Source of the DNA: Nectonema munidae
Taxonomy: Eukaryota > Nematomorpha > Nectonematoida > Nectonematidae
Length of the DNA stretch: 64,000 nt
Reading direction: 5' to 3'
Assembly (NCBI GenBank): GCA_030549495.1
Contig: JAUIRK010000069.1
Location: forward strand, 124,001 to 188,000
Positions 1 through 12,566 of this stretch are shown piece after piece; positions within the stretch are counted from its first letter, which is position 1, and the number at the start of each line of letters is the position of its first letter. The position numbers and the translations under genes are program-made. The notes below the pieces were generated by a model, which saw only the letters and a list, made by a program, of their open reading frames with translations, did not search any database and was not told the origin of the DNA.

Positions 1-202
1 AACGAAATCGAATTTCATATTTCAAAAATAGAATTATTTAAGTTTTATTCGACTTAATGACTTTGTATAGTTATGTAGTTGCACATTCGGATCACACAAA
101 TACATAATAATTCACTCTTTTGTTAAAAAATATAAAAAAAATTATTTTCACTTCTGAAAATATACTATCGTAGTGTTTTCAAGTTAATGACAAAAGCTTT
201 TA

Positions 203-1440
203 CTACAGTTTTGATAGTTTAGAGTGTAATTTGCAAGTTTGAATAAAGCATTTCGAACATTTTCTGGTACTTCGTTTTTTCATGGGTAAGCATAAAAAAC
301 ATAATCCTCTGGTGGAAGAAGCTGAAGATGGAGTTGGTTGGGAAGAGCCATAAAAGTTGAGGTGGGATTTAGTTTTCAAGTTTGTTTGAGCTAGATTAGA
401 TCTTACTCTCATTGATTCTTCCAATAAAAGTAGAGAGAGAGCCTTTTTATGAAAATTTTTCTTTCTCCACTTTTTATAGAAGGAAAATCTTGCGGGGAGT
501 TGAAATTGGATATGATAAAGGAGTTCAGGAAAGCCATGTCCAAATAATTGCTGAATATCGCCATCGGCCACCTTCTACAAGGTTTGTAGCTACGGTATTG
601 CTTGAGCATCCTGTTGCCAACATCTACTCCACTTTTATGCTTGTTATATTCAATCATTGATTCAGGTTTGCCCGCAATAGAAGTTATTTCAACTTTTTTC
701 GGGGTTGTTACGATAAAATGTAAACAACTTTGAAGTTTCGTTTCGCATGTCGTTTCGGAATTTATGCCGAGAGAGAAGCATCTTTCGAATAAACTACACG
801 AGTTTCACACTCATTTATCTTGAGAGTTTTCAGGTAGTTCAGCTTTAAATTTTCGGGATAAATCTTTTCGTAGACATCACAGTCCCACATACAGTGTAGT
901 TTTTCGTAAGGGCTCACCTGGCTAATTCATGAGAAGTAAAAAAACCTATCCATATACTTCGGTCTTCTAAACCGAAAATGTATATTTCAGGTTTCATGTA
1001 ATAAATGCTTTTTGAATCGTTTATTTGATAAATTTTAATATCATAATGCCCTGGTTTTTTCGGATTGTAAATTGAAATTTACTCTGAAACTAACCAATTG
1101 CTCATCAATAGTCACAGGAGTATCTGAAGTCCAATATTCAGCAAAAACTTTATAGAAGTGATCGTGTAAAAATCTCACTGCAGCAAGTTTGTCATTGGGG
1201 TTTCTAATGCTTTTATCATCAAAAGAAAGAAAATAATGTATTAGAAAAAACATTTCTCTTCCAAGAGAAGCTTTTAGGAAAGGTGAACCACAGGTTTCAC
1301 TGAAAAGTGTGAAAATTTCAAATTTTTGGTCCAAACATTCACCAATGTGTAACAAGCAAGCAAAATAAGAAAGTAGGTGATGCAATTCAAATTTGTCAAA
1401 ACAATGCTTTAAATTTTTATGTTTAGGGTTGATGAATCAT
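203..1440 (-). mobile_element. piggyBac-type DNA transposon fossil (copy A)
   Basis: Minus-strand reading gives piggyBac transposase parts in the right order. About 1041-1385 holds the central region, with DKLAAVRFLHDHF and the TIDEQLVSFR block that carries a catalytic Asp. About 660-1040 is a decayed middle part. About 409-657 holds the C-terminal signature EYNKHKSGVD and CRRWPMAIF. About 203-300 holds the Cys-rich C-terminal finger (RGLCFLCLP, then CSKC and CKLH). The reading frame is interrupted several times, so it cannot make transposase. Terminal repeats and TTAA flanks were not located; the ends given are those of recognisable coding. It lies in the V-ATPase intron, antisense to the host gene. 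Confidence 0.85.
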
Positions 1441-1553
1441 CCTTCGCGTAAACAATCAAATCGTTTTAATTATTATATCTTGCTGCGAAAATTTGATGTG
1501 AAGAACAAGTGATTTATTGTGATATCGTGTTTATCCTCAACATCACTTGGCAA

Positions 1554-2077
1554 GAATTCGAGTCAAAACGCCCAAAACCAAAACACCCGATACAAGAACG
1601 CCTGGAACTTGAATCTACAAAAAATATTTAAAAATTTAAGATTTTTTCTTGTATACTTTATCCAATTATTATATCTTAAATATTTTTCTAAGAATATGTT
1701 AAATTTAACAGTTTCTTGTTTCACATGCATAAAAACAGATACAATATTCCTAATTTATCCATCTTATCGAATCGAACTACTCCCGAAATTTTAAACCAAA
1801 ATCAGAATTTATTTATATTCTTGTTTTCCTGTTTAAATTAGCCAGATCTTTTCTGGTTTCAAACTGATTTTCCGTTTAAATTGGTAGTTTAATTGTTTTT
1901 CAAACCAAAGAAATAATGTATTTTTGTATGATCACTTTTATCTTTCAAGTCAAATTGATCACTATCATTTCGTCGACCCTTTTGAAAACTGTCCAAATAG
2001 AATAAAGTTCAAAAAATAGTAACGCCCGAATTATTATTTTCGGGCGTATTGGTTTTCGGGCGTTTTGACCCAGCACC
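1554..2077. mobile_element. Non-autonomous inverted-repeat element, GTCAAAACGCCC family, copy 1
   Basis: A 524 bp element whose ends share the inverted motif GTCAAAACGCCCGAAA, with further copies of CGGGCGTT inside the right end. It is flanked by the 8 bp direct duplication CTTGGCAA (1546-1553 and 2078-2085). Much of its interior recurs at 32210-32713, including the tract around 1612-1660 that matches 32250-32298. There is no convincing transposase. The 8 bp duplication suggests hAT-type mobilisation, but the superfamily is an inference. Confidence 0.85.
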
Positions 2078-2515
2078 CTTGGCAAATAACATATAAAACC
2101 GATAGAAATGTCACATTAGGTTGTATGACAGCACACATTTCTTATTCATCTTGTTTATTTTCTATAAAAAGAAATGTGGATTAAAATGGTATATCCCTGT
2201 AAACACTGCTATAACCGAATATGCTGTAAAGTTATCTGTAAGGTTAAACATGATCTGTTTAGCGGTGGTATAGCATTTATTCTAAGAATGCTATGCATCA
2301 GTTTCTTCAATTTAGTGTAACCTTTACTTCACCCTAAAAAGTTGGTGTTAAATTTATTTTACACTTTTATGTATTCAAAAAATAATTCGCTAAAATAATT
2401 AAAATATTTTATTTGTCCATTTTATGAATTATTATTTTTTAAATTAAGCATGTTCAAATATCAACTTGATTAAAGTTTAAAAACAGATTATATTTTCAAA
2501 AAGAATATTGTAGCC

Positions 2516-2880
2516 CAGGGATGTCCAACTGATACAACTAGTGGTCCATTTTCAAAAAATTTTCGACATGATTGGGCCACATGTGATTTCTGAAAAAAAT
2601 TCAGACAAAAATTTAAGAATAATTTGGTCTATTTGAGCCTCATAAATTGAAAACATCGTCAATATATGGTTGACTTTTAATATTCAAAAAGAGATAGTAA
2701 TTCATCAAAAAAAAGATCAAATTCATAGATGATTTTAAAAAATGATGATAATAATAATAATAATAATATATTGATCAAACTTTAAAATTTTTATAATGAC
2801 ATTGTTGATAAAAATTCATATTTATATAATTTAAGAAATAAACTTATTTTTCTTCGCGGGCCGCGTGTTGGACACCCCTG
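2516..2880. mobile_element. hAT-type MITE (CAGGGRTGTCCAAC ends)
   Basis: Starts CAGGGATGTCCAAC and ends GTTGGACACCCCTG, a near-perfect 14 bp inverted pair. It is flanked by a perfect 8 bp target duplication, TTGTAGCC (2508-2515 and 2881-2888). At 365 bp with no ORF it is a non-autonomous hAT element. It sits about 40 bp before the splice acceptor of the last V-ATPase c exon. Confidence 0.9.
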
Positions 2881-2918
2881 TTGTAGCCTATATTAAAATA
2901 AGTTATGCCATTTTTTAG

Positions 2919-3123
2919 GGCGTTTTCTCATTTGGGAGCTGGGCTGAGTGTTGGACTTAGCGGTCTTGCGGCAGGATTCGCGATTGGAGTTGTAGGAGAT
3001 GCCGGGGTACGCGGCACTGCCCAGCAGCCGCGCCTCTTTGTTGGCATGATTTTAATCCTTATATTCGCTGAAGTTCTAGGACTTTACGGCCTTATCGTAT
3101 CTATCATGCTATTAAATAAGTAA
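2919..3123 (+). CDS. ATP6V0C: V-type proton ATPase 16 kDa proteolipid subunit c, final exon
   Basis: The proteolipid forms the membrane rotor ring of the V-ATPase Vo sector, which acidifies endosomes, lysosomes and Golgi. Only the last coding exon is here. It opens after the acceptor TTTTTTAG at 2911-2918; the preceding intron is phase 2, and the first base completes a split codon. It reads [20 protein letters not shown] onwards through [15 protein letters not shown] and [12 protein letters not shown] to the TAA stop. This covers the last two transmembrane helices of the usual four; the Glu in FAEVLGLYG is the family's proton-binding carboxylate. The product would normally be about 155-160 residues. 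Earlier exons are not in 1-2918 and must lie to the left. The in-frame ATG at 2905 lies inside the intron and is not a start. Confidence 0.96.
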
Positions 3124-4735
3124 AGCATACTTACTCCTCAGTCTCCTGCTTCAGCTCCTTTTTCTAATACACACGCGTACACATATCACTTACTACTATT
3201 ACCTTTTCAGTTGATGTTTTTTCTTTTTTTTTAATTTGTAATTATTGATTTAAATTCGGAGGTGATAATCATCACAGTTTTATCGTGATTTTGATGTTCA
3301 TTTCAATATATGTGTGTGTGTGTGCGTGTTGTGTATATTTGTTGTTTATTTGTATTTAATCACCATTACTTTTGTTGTTGTTAGCGAATGTTTATGCATG
3401 TGTTTTCCACTTTTCTTTGATATAAATGCGTTCTCCACTCTTTTTAAAATCTCAACATCTTTTTCGTGCAATGACACTCCTTGCTTAAGCTTTGAAGAGT
3501 CGCAATTATCGTGGTCTCTGGTCATCGCCAATTATGTGTATACTTTTCATTGTATGTACCGTATTAAAGATTGAAGAAGGGCAATGAAACGCAATTTTCT
3601 TTTTTCAAATATTCGGGAAAGATTCTCTTTCTGATAAAAATACTGATCTTGTGAAACTGCTTACTGCTGCATTTGAAGTCTTCTTTCATATTTGTCATCC
3701 ACAACACAAGTGTAGTCGCTACATTCCTTCACTTTAAAAGTGTGCTTTTTATATCACTTATATGTGATAATATACGTATCTATTTATAGGTTTGTTGTAT
3801 AAAGTTATATGCCAAAATTTATGTTATTTTCATTTTGTGTTATAGTATAATTAAAAAACCATATTTGATGTTTTTTTATTTTTTTCCTTACAATAAATTC
3901 TATATCTGTTAAGTTAAATTTTGAGCATTTTTTTTATTATACCACTTAAGTATGAAAATAAAACAATATTTGTACCGCCAAAAATTATTGGCAGGAAGGG
4001 ATAGTCGTTCTGCCTCAAAATTACGCCTTTATTGCATCGGTTAGTTTTAATGGATCTTTTTGTCTGATTATTATTATTTATTATCGGCGATCTTATATTT
4101 CAAAGCAGTTTTTATGAAAGAACAATTTTTTGCTAAAGTTCAAAATTCCTACTCTTAACTCAGGTCTCTCAAAAAACCTGCACGACATACGAGACATACA
4201 AAATGTTTTAGAATGAAAAGATTTTTACCTATACCGCCAAAATTCATCTGCATCAGATAAGATCAATTTTTAAAAGTTTCTCTAATTTCTAACAATCATC
4301 TCATATTCTACATGTTTATATATACCATATATTTTTATTATATTTACCGCTCCAAAGAAGTATCATCCCCTCGCATCTGTCCCCCACGTTTGATGTGTCT
4401 GAGCCTTCGGTCCGTGGAGTCTGAGATTTTAAAGGGATTGGAGTCGGAGGATAAAATTTTATTTAAGTATAAAAAATATTTTGTAAATACTCATTTTTCG
4501 GGCTATAAAACGCACTTCTCTCTCTTGGTTTTCTTATTAAAATGTGATATGCGTTTTATACCACGAAAGTCTTAAAAATAAAAATTTTAATTTTTCATAT
4601 TAAAAGCTTTTAATTTTAGGTAGCTAACGCATGCAACACAGTGATTATTATATCATTCTCTCACGTTGACTCGTATCACTAAGGATCAAGTGCGCTTTTA
4701 ATTAATATACCGTTAGGTTATATTGAACACCTATT
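3124..4735 (+). other. V-ATPase c 3' UTR and AT-rich flank
   Basis: Non-coding. A short TG repeat lies at about 3310-3330. Possible poly(A) signals are ATTAAA near 3563 and AATAAA near 3892. I see no conserved coding or repeat signal between about 3900 and 4735. Confidence 0.5.
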
Positions 4736-5660
4736 GAAATGGAAGAAAATGTCAAATGATGAAAAAGCCTTCCTATACTGCACACTATTAATTAAAACTG
4801 ATCAATTTTGCAAAAGAACATGGAAATAGAGCTGCAGAAAAGTACTTTAGTCCACCCCCAATGGAGAAAATGATTCGAGGGCAAAAGCAAGAAGAAGATT
4901 TGCAATCAATTTTAGAGGTAAAAAGGCCAAATGGGAAGACCTTGAAAATCAACTTGATACATATGTTAGTGAACAGCACCTCCAAGTGATGTGTATGTCT
5001 ACATAATGATTATTTTTAAGACAAAAGTGCAAAAGAAAAGAAATATGATGATTTTTCAGGCCATCCATCATTGTGTTACAGATTTATGAAACGTAGAGGT
5101 CTCGTAATGAGGACTTAAACTAAAATTTTAGAATTCCATAAATACGTGATCAATTTAAGAAACGAATCTGATTTTGAACTTTCATAAATTGGAAATATGG
5201 ACTGAGTTCAATTAACATTTGATGTTCTAGGCAATAAGACTACTGATGTAAAAGGCACCAAAACAGTATTGTTGAAACAACAGGGTATGAAAAAGCTCAT
5301 TATGCGGCGATGGAACTAAATTACCGGCTGTTAATATTTAAAAGGAAGACTTTGCCCCAGGAAAAATTTCCCAAAGAAGTCTTCGTTCATGTGCACGAGA
5401 AAGGATGGATGAATGAAGAAGGAATGAAACTGGCTTGATAAAATTTGGGCCAAACGTCCTGGGTGGATTGTTGGAAAATCCATCATTACTCGTTTGGGAC
5501 AGCTCATAAAACAGAAACAATTAAGAAAAAAGTTTCGGGAATGAAGACTCAATTTGTTGTTATTTCAGGGGATTTGTGAGTCAATGCAACCACTTGCTCT
5601 TACTATCAACCCTTCAAGAATTTTATTGGAATGAATGGATTCATTAGATTTTTTTTTGAA
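4736..5660 (+). mobile_element. pogo/Tigger-like DNA transposon fossil (copy 1)
   Basis: Plus-strand fragments match the CENP-B/pogo-type DDE transposases in order: AKEHGNRAAEKYFSPPPMEK and KKAKWEDLENQLDTYVSEQ (DNA-binding part, 4800-4980), FSGHPSLCYRFMKRRGLVMR (5056-5115), then TFDVLGNKTTDVKGTKTVLL (5217-5275), FKRKTLPQEKFPKEVFVHV and HEKGWMNEEGMKL (5335-5435). Stops and frame changes are frequent, for example a stop directly after GMKLA at about 5437, so it is inactive. Terminal repeats were not identified. Confidence 0.8.
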
Positions 5661-8600
5661 ACTAAAAATAACAGGCTCAAAAAAGTCAAGTTTTTCTCAA
5701 TTATTGTTAATATTGCTATTTTTAAGTCATGTTAAAAATTTAGATTGTAAACGGTATTATTTAAACCCGCATTAATGAAAAAACATTATACTTTCTTCTA
5801 GCAAATACTCAATCATTCTGAAAATCATATCCGGCAATTTATTTCACTATAAAATAATGCCTCTTCATAGCTAAAACATTTATGGTATAAAGGCCCAATT
5901 ATATGTCTTTAAAAATGTTAACATTGCTAGCTATATATTTTGCTATTGTAGTTGAATGAGCCACCTATGTCAAAAGGTGTCAATCAAAATTAAAAGTATT
6001 TTTCAACTAAGCTTTGATGTTATTTATTAGATATGCAGTTTTGAAACAACACATATGTATAATTTTATTTAATATTACTTTTTAGCAATTTGCAATGAAA
6101 TTTTTTTTCTAAAATATAATATTTTTTACTAAACCCGTTATGTTGGATTCATTAATGGGTCATTTTCGAATAAGGTTGTGAAAATATCTGAAAGTGTAAA
6201 TTAAATTTTGTGGTGATTTCTTTCTGGAAATTGTTTTCAAAAATATCATTCAAATTTTAAATAAAATATATTGTTTTGTTCTAAATCGACTATGCTAATT
6301 TCATTTCTGAACTCAGATATGAAATGAGGATATAAGAATGTGTTGAAGTGTCAAGCAAATTTGTGATTTGCGCCTGAAAAAAAGTTTCCTAAAAAATAAA
6401 ATTCTGTAAAGTTTTATTAGAATCATAAATTTGTATTGATCACAATGAAAACCCTATATAAAATTTTTAATTTATGATAGCGTTTATATTAGATATACAA
6501 ATGGAAATTTATGTTCCCTATTATATTACAAAAAAACTTTCTCTTCTTCGTTTATTGCTCTCTTCACTGCTGCAGCTCATTTCGTAGTACTGATTCTCGA
6601 TCATTTTTTCCTTGAAATTTTATTGCTGTCAAAAATTCCTATCCATAAAAGACAAAATATGATGGAATTCAAAAATTGACTTGCAATATTCATCTTCTCA
6701 AAGCTGTACAAATCTTAAGAGTGCCAGTGGTTCTCAACCTTTTTTTAACAAAGGGTCAAATTAAGAACCAACATTCCACTAGATGGTCGTAACCAAACAA
6801 AAATGATATAAATTGATATACTTAAAAAATGGAGGATGGGGCATTACATTATGCCTAAATCTACCACTGCGATATACACATTGTGTGAAGACAAAATTTA
6901 AAAGCAGATCATATATTTCGGTTACAAATTAGATATTTAATTTTTATTTATTATAGGTTATTAAATTTTTTATTTTCGGTTTCAAGGAGGCAAATTAGAG
7001 TACAGACATGAAATTCTTATTTGTTTAACTTTTTATTTCTTTTCCAAAAATATTATTACATTGTTGTATTTTTTTAATTTGAATTAATTATTTCAACTTT
7101 ATTATTACGCTTATTGAATGTTGATCATTGGATTCTTAAGTAAAACAAGGAATGTTGATTCTTTCGCTAACGATTTATGAGATCAACTTAAAAGTTAACC
7201 AATATTTTAACATGGTTAATTAACGGATAACGCTTCTATGCTCAAATCTGTCCATATCACACGATAATACAACACATGATGCTTATTTTAAAAACATAAG
7301 ATTTCTTTAATAAGAAAACACCGAGTTTGAGTTTATTCTGTGTTAAAGCAATAACAGTAAGAAGACCTAATAAAAATTGAGCTTCCAACAATAGATCACT
7401 ATACAATGAATAGCAAATTTAGACATGATAATATAGGAGAAATAAAGTACAATACACAGACACCCACGGATAATGAATTTTTAGTCAATATAATAGAGGT
7501 TCTATCGAGAAAGCTGTATCTATAGTTAGTATACCAAGCGCTGAGTAAACAGAATCACAGTCAATATTCTTTTTTAGAATGTGATTTTAAAATAGTATTA
7601 TTATATTAAAAATTTTAAAGCTTCATAAATGTTGATTTCAGGTCGCCTTGGGTGGAGATTGGTTCCCATTCTCCATAATAATTCATCGATAGAATTATTA
7701 ATTATATGAAAAGGAGAATAATTATTTATTTTAACGACTTGGTTAAGAAGAAGTATTCATTTGTCACACAAAATGAATTAAAGATGAAAATAGCAAGAAA
7801 AGGAATATCGAAGAATAAAATAAAAAGAAAATGATATATGGTACTGTTTGAAAAAGATAAAAAGAGTCGCTTGAATCAGTCTTCCTTCAAAAACATAATA
7901 GTTGACAAAAAAATATTATTTCAATAAATGCGAGGAAAGTATTTTTAATCAGCGCTTCAATTTTTGTATTCATTGCCTATCAAATTTGTTTTTCTCTTTT
8001 GTTTCTAATTGAAATACTGCATATAATACTTAATTGAAATTAATTCATTTTAATGTAATATGAACGAGTGATAATAACCAATCTTGGTTAGTTGCTTACA
8101 TGATCATTTGCTCTTTTTTTCCTTTCTTTCTAAACAAATAAATAAATGATTAACAAAATAAAAATTGAAAATGTGCTAAATAAGAAGAAAATTATTTAAA
8201 AATAAATCTGCCCAAAAATTAGCATGGTTTTTTTTAGGGGAAAAAAAACTTTGAGAAAAGTTGGTCGAACTCTAGTTACTGAGAATTAAAAAAACCCCAT
8301 AACGAGTAGGATTAAGGCCTTATGTAACTACTAAACAATTCATACTTTACCGACATTAAGCATATCTTTGAAAATTTTTATCATAATTGAATGTGTCAAT
8401 ACATAAAATGAATCGTTTATAAAAATCAATTTATCTTAGAAATAAAACAAAATATTTTTGAATTACAATGATGACGCAAAGAGAAAATGGTACATTCTCA
8501 ATACTCTAGTACAGGTTTCAATCGCTTTTTGATAATGACGTGCCAAACATTGAGAGTGCCATCCTCATAAAGTGCTAAAAGAACCCATTGAACCTCGTTA

Positions 8601-11055
8601 TAATAGAATTTATGTCTTTAACATAGTTACAAATATATGTAATTATTTTTTCAATACTTAACTAGATAGATTAAATTTATATTTTCGTCTTTGAAAATCC
8701 GTCTCACTCCCCCTTTTATATCAATTTTATTAACTGGTTAACTATAAAATAAAGCTAACTTCAGATAGTTTAAATAGATCAAAAAAACATGAAACAATGT
8801 AATTTTATTATTATGATGCCTAATCTTGAAATATGGTTATAACCATAATGCACCTTTGTTTTTTGCTTTTAGACATGTGCATGCCATTGTGAATTGATCC
8901 TCCTGTTATGCCATAGTTTGCCACCGCCTGCTCTATTACACCTTCTCAAGCTAAATTTTATCTTGCTTTTTAAGACTGCAAAAAAGTATCTTTACAAAAT
9001 TCAACTTTAATGGTTGAACAAAAAAGTTGAGTTAAGTGTAAATTAAAATACGCCGTAGTTAACCACTATTCATTTTTTTAATTCTCAAACTCAATGTGGA
9101 ATTCATAAATAGAACAAGTTGCTCTACTATTAAAAGTAGTTAAAACTGGATGCTCCGTTTAGAATCATGATGTAGAAACACTGAACAAAAATTTAAAGTT
9201 ATGATATACGTACTGGAAAATCTATCAACTCCTGTGAAAAAGACATCGACAAGAATAGATACCATAACAAACACTATCCAGAAATATTATTCTATGTTTC
9301 TTAATCATTCTAGAATGCTGTTTGTAATAACGGAAGTAATACTACTCAATGATTCGCATTAAATATTTCAAGTTCATTAATAAGCGAGCGAAGCAGAAGT
9401 TTACAAAGAGATAATACGAAATGAAGGTGGCTCTAATCACGCTAGATTAGTGTTTATAAGAGTACTAGCATGAAAATCATATTATAAAATTCTGGGTGAA
9501 TGTAAATTTATATATTAACTAAAAGGCGAATATTCAGAATGGTGGACTTCATTTGATGTAGAAGATAACTGTCAAGTTCGATAGACAAAAAAGTCGAAAG
9601 CAAAATTAGTTGGAGAAGCAAACAGAAGATTTAATTGGTAGGGAGATTTTTGAAAGAACTTGTTTGACTAGTTGATCGACATGCTTATTTTCGTGAGTGT
9701 TAAAATTAAATTTGAAAGAATAAATAAACAAATTAAGATTAATGTAAGATTAAGCAGCAAAAAAAGGACTTCAATAATACATTTAGGTGAAGTGGGAACA
9801 ACTTTCTTTCTTTCATATTACAATGTAGGTGATTTTAATATAGAATATTATATTCCAAAGATTGTATGGTAGAAAATAAATTTAGTGCTGTAAATAAAAT
9901 TTAAGTTTTTAAAGAAACGTATGGATATTGTGAGAGAAGTGTTATGAGAAATAAAATTTGCTAATATAAAAATCAACAAAAAATTTGGAAAATACAAAAC
10001 TAAAGGTTTAAATGGGAATCTATGCTTATTATTATTCTGAAATGAAATTTATTTTATAGGTAAGGGGCGTTTCTGTTTTCTAAGGGAGCGTTTTTTCGAA
10101 GTAATGTTATCTAGATGGCGCTTTTTAAGAAATATTTTGTAGGGGGCCTAATTTTATCATTGTGAAGGAAAGCTTGGCAAACATTGTTTTAAGGATCTTT
10201 CTCAACATAGTTATCATAAAATTTATAAGGGAATTTGTCAAAATTAAAATGAGTTAATAACTAGATGACTTCATCAAGAATTTATACTACTAGTGCATCC
10301 GTTAATTTATTATATCAATTTTCAAAATGGTTCACATTCAGTCTTAATAGATTGTTTTAAAAATACCTGTGATTTTTAGTAAGTATGAGTAGATCTAAAA
10401 GTATGACTCCTTTTCTCAAGGCGTGTGACATTATATATTTTTATTAATTTCTTCTTTTGATTTTTTTGTTTAAAGAAAAAAATGGTTGAAAATATCTTAT
10501 TTTCATTTACTTTTATTTCATCTATATTCGTTTTAAATTTTTAAAAAGCCCATCCTGAAGCCAGGAATAAAATTAGCAACTATCCCGTGTACATACAGTT
10601 GCGGCTTTAGAATTAAATTTAAGAGGAAGGCTAAGTTGAATTAATCACAAATTTTTGTAGTTATAAATCATTATTTTAATATATTAGTAGTTTGTTATTT
10701 GCATACCTCAATCTAAATATATATACTTGTTTTATTAAATCTCAATTTATTGCGGAGCTGATTAAAAAATTTAAGAGCTTTGATATTTTGGAATTCGTTA
10801 GGAGGAAAGTTTTTTTTGTTGTCGCATTCAAGGGAAGAATAACCTTCCATAACTTAAGTTTAAGAGCAAAAGAGCCACTAAGAGAAAACTGATTAAAAAC
10901 TGGAAGGATTTAAGAACCCCTCCCCACCCCTTCCTTGACCCTTCTTAGTGCCGCCACATTTTATATATAAGTATATTCGTTTTAAAGTCGTTTAAAATTT
11001 TTTTTATTTTTGCCATTCTTTCAAATCATTTAATGTCTTTTGAAAGTTTGTTTTA
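5661..11055. other. Long AT-rich intergenic stretch
   Basis: No gene recognised in about 5.4 kb. At about 6727 the motif AGTGGTTCTCAACCTTTTT resembles one end of a hAT element, with no partner end found. Small GC-richer patches near 8530-8580, 10065-10160 and 10900-10960 look like decayed repeat. ORFs at 9672-9872 and 10692-10892 are short and have no family features. Confidence 0.4.
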
Positions 11056-12204
11056 CAGTCGACTATCACTAATTCGGAATGCTTAGAATTCGACCTTTCT
11101 AAATTAATGATTTGTTCGGAGAGTGATTCTTGTTATAAGAAAATCACACTTTGCTTACTCAATTTTTTCTCACTTTAAACTTGGCTCGAAAATTCAATGT
11201 CAAATGTCAGTACAAAAAGTACAACAAAAAATTATTGCACATTAGAATTTCAATTCAATTTATTGTTAATTAAACATGATCTATATAATCGAAAATGAAT
11301 ATAACATGTTAGTGTATGGACACTGTGAGTAAAAAATAAATGCTATTCAAGCAGGAACACAATATCCAAAACAAAAGAGGAGAAGAGTTGTTGTAATCAT
11401 AGAATGAGATCGGCAAACAAGGATTTTTTAAACTGTGAAAGGGAGGACATGGTTCTTTTTTCTTACGTTAGGAAAGGAGTGATAGTAGATATGGTAAAAA
11501 TGTTTTTTCAAACAGTTGGTTAGTTTCTTAAAGTAATCTTTTTTATATGAGTATCTTTTGACCATAAAAATTAGATAGTATTTGGTTGGATGACTGGGAC
11601 GATCTTGCTTCATTAGTTTTATAAAAAAAATCCAGGTTTGCTGACGAATTCTTTTAGGCATCCTTACTAAATTGTGGTATTTGAGACGAGCAAAAAAAGG
11701 AAATTGGAGAAGCAGAACAATAAACGGATGTTTAGGAAAAGTGTAGGCGTATATAGGATAAAAATATTTTTTCAGATAATTTGATATTTTTTTATAAGAG
11801 AAGTGTTTGTAGGAGTACTTGTGCTTAAGAAGAAATTTTTTAGAATATTGTACTTTGCTAGAACATAAATCAACATCCACCATTTTAAAATTAAGGCAGA
11901 GTAGAAGGAAATTTGTAAGTTAATTGTCAGATGTACTGATTTTAGTTGGTGGAGAGAATTTTTGAACATTTCTTTTATTGTTTTAGGTGCTTTAGTCTAT
12001 CTCTAATTAATTTTTCTTGCAAGATATAAAGACTCATTAGTTCTTCATTTATGAAACTTATTTTGTAAACCTTCAAGAAGTTTACTTGTTAATTGAATCA
12101 ATCATTCAATAATTTTACTAATTTAAAGATTTTGCCGAATAATCAAAGTTGCCTGATTAACGAAGGTTCGAATTAGTGGTTTTCAGATTAGAGGTAGTCA
12201 ACTG
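11056..12204. mobile_element. TA-flanked terminal-inverted-repeat element (pogo/Tigger-like ends)
   Basis: Left end CAGTCGACTATCACTAATT; the right end read on the other strand starts CAGTTGACTACCTCTAATC. Both are bordered by TA (11054-11055 and 12205-12206). These ends look like those of pogo/Tigger or other Tc1-mariner relatives. The 1,149 bp interior has no recognisable DDE transposase but does hold the minus-strand ORF at 11428-11883. Confidence 0.7.
11428..11883 (-). CDS. Hypothetical ORF with an internal tandem duplication, inside a TIR element
   Basis: Open frame starting at an ATG (11881-11883) and giving 151 residues, very basic and rich in Tyr, Lys and Phe. Two stretches align without gaps: HKYSYKHFSYKKISNYLKK continuing FYPIYAYTFP, and KRYSYKKDYFKKLTNCLKK continuing FYHIYYHSFP. 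They share YSYK, KK, LKK, FY, IY and FP at the same spacing, about 59 residues apart by start, so the ORF looks internally duplicated. I recognise no family. It lies wholly inside the TA-flanked element 11056-12204, so it could be an element-encoded protein, or a chance reading frame over duplicated AT-rich DNA. No splice signals or host-gene context support it. Confidence 0.35.
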   Translation of the reverse strand: MVDVDLCSSKVQYSKKFLLKHKYSYKHFSYKKISNYLKKYFYPIYAYTFPKHPFIVLLLQFPFFARLKYHNLVRMPKRIRQQTWIFFIKLMKQDRPSHPTKYYLIFMVKRYSYKKDYFKKLTNCLKKHFYHIYYHSFPNVRKKNHVLPFTV

Positions 12205-12324
12205 TATATGATTTAGAAAGTGTTGTGGTAATTTTTTATAAGGTTTTTCAAATATGAAGAGTGTGCAAATCAATAAATGCAAAAAATTCAAGATAAAATT
12301 AATATTCTCCAAGCAATATTGATA

Positions 12325-12469
12325 CCCCCTGTATTAGCGACTAACTTCAATTCTTTCTATTAAACATGATTTAGCTCATTCGACTTTTACTGCCAAAAAA
12401 GTAAACTTTAGTTTACTTCGCTAACTTGTTCACAATGACTACATGTGATCGTTCGCTTAATACAGGCTG
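12325..12469. mobile_element. Short TA-flanked MITE (CCTGTATTAAGCGA ends)
   Basis: Left end CCCCCTGTATTAGCGACTA and right end, on the other strand, CAGCCTGTATTAAGCGAAC, with TA on both sides (12323-12324 and 12470-12471). About 145 bp, no ORF. The ends resemble Tigger-type Tc1-mariner elements. Confidence 0.6.
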
Positions 12470-12566
12470 TATTGTATATTCTATCCTGGCAATAAGCGTG
12501 AGAAAATGTATTTTTATTTCAAGGTTGAACAAATACTTTTAAAAAGAATTTTACTCTATATCCATT

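Noticed and set aside
2905-2918. ATG at 2905 as start of the V-ATPase ORF
   Set aside because: It lies in the intron: the TTTTTTAG acceptor at 2911-2918 precedes the first conserved codon, and a 72-residue proteolipid would lack half its helices.
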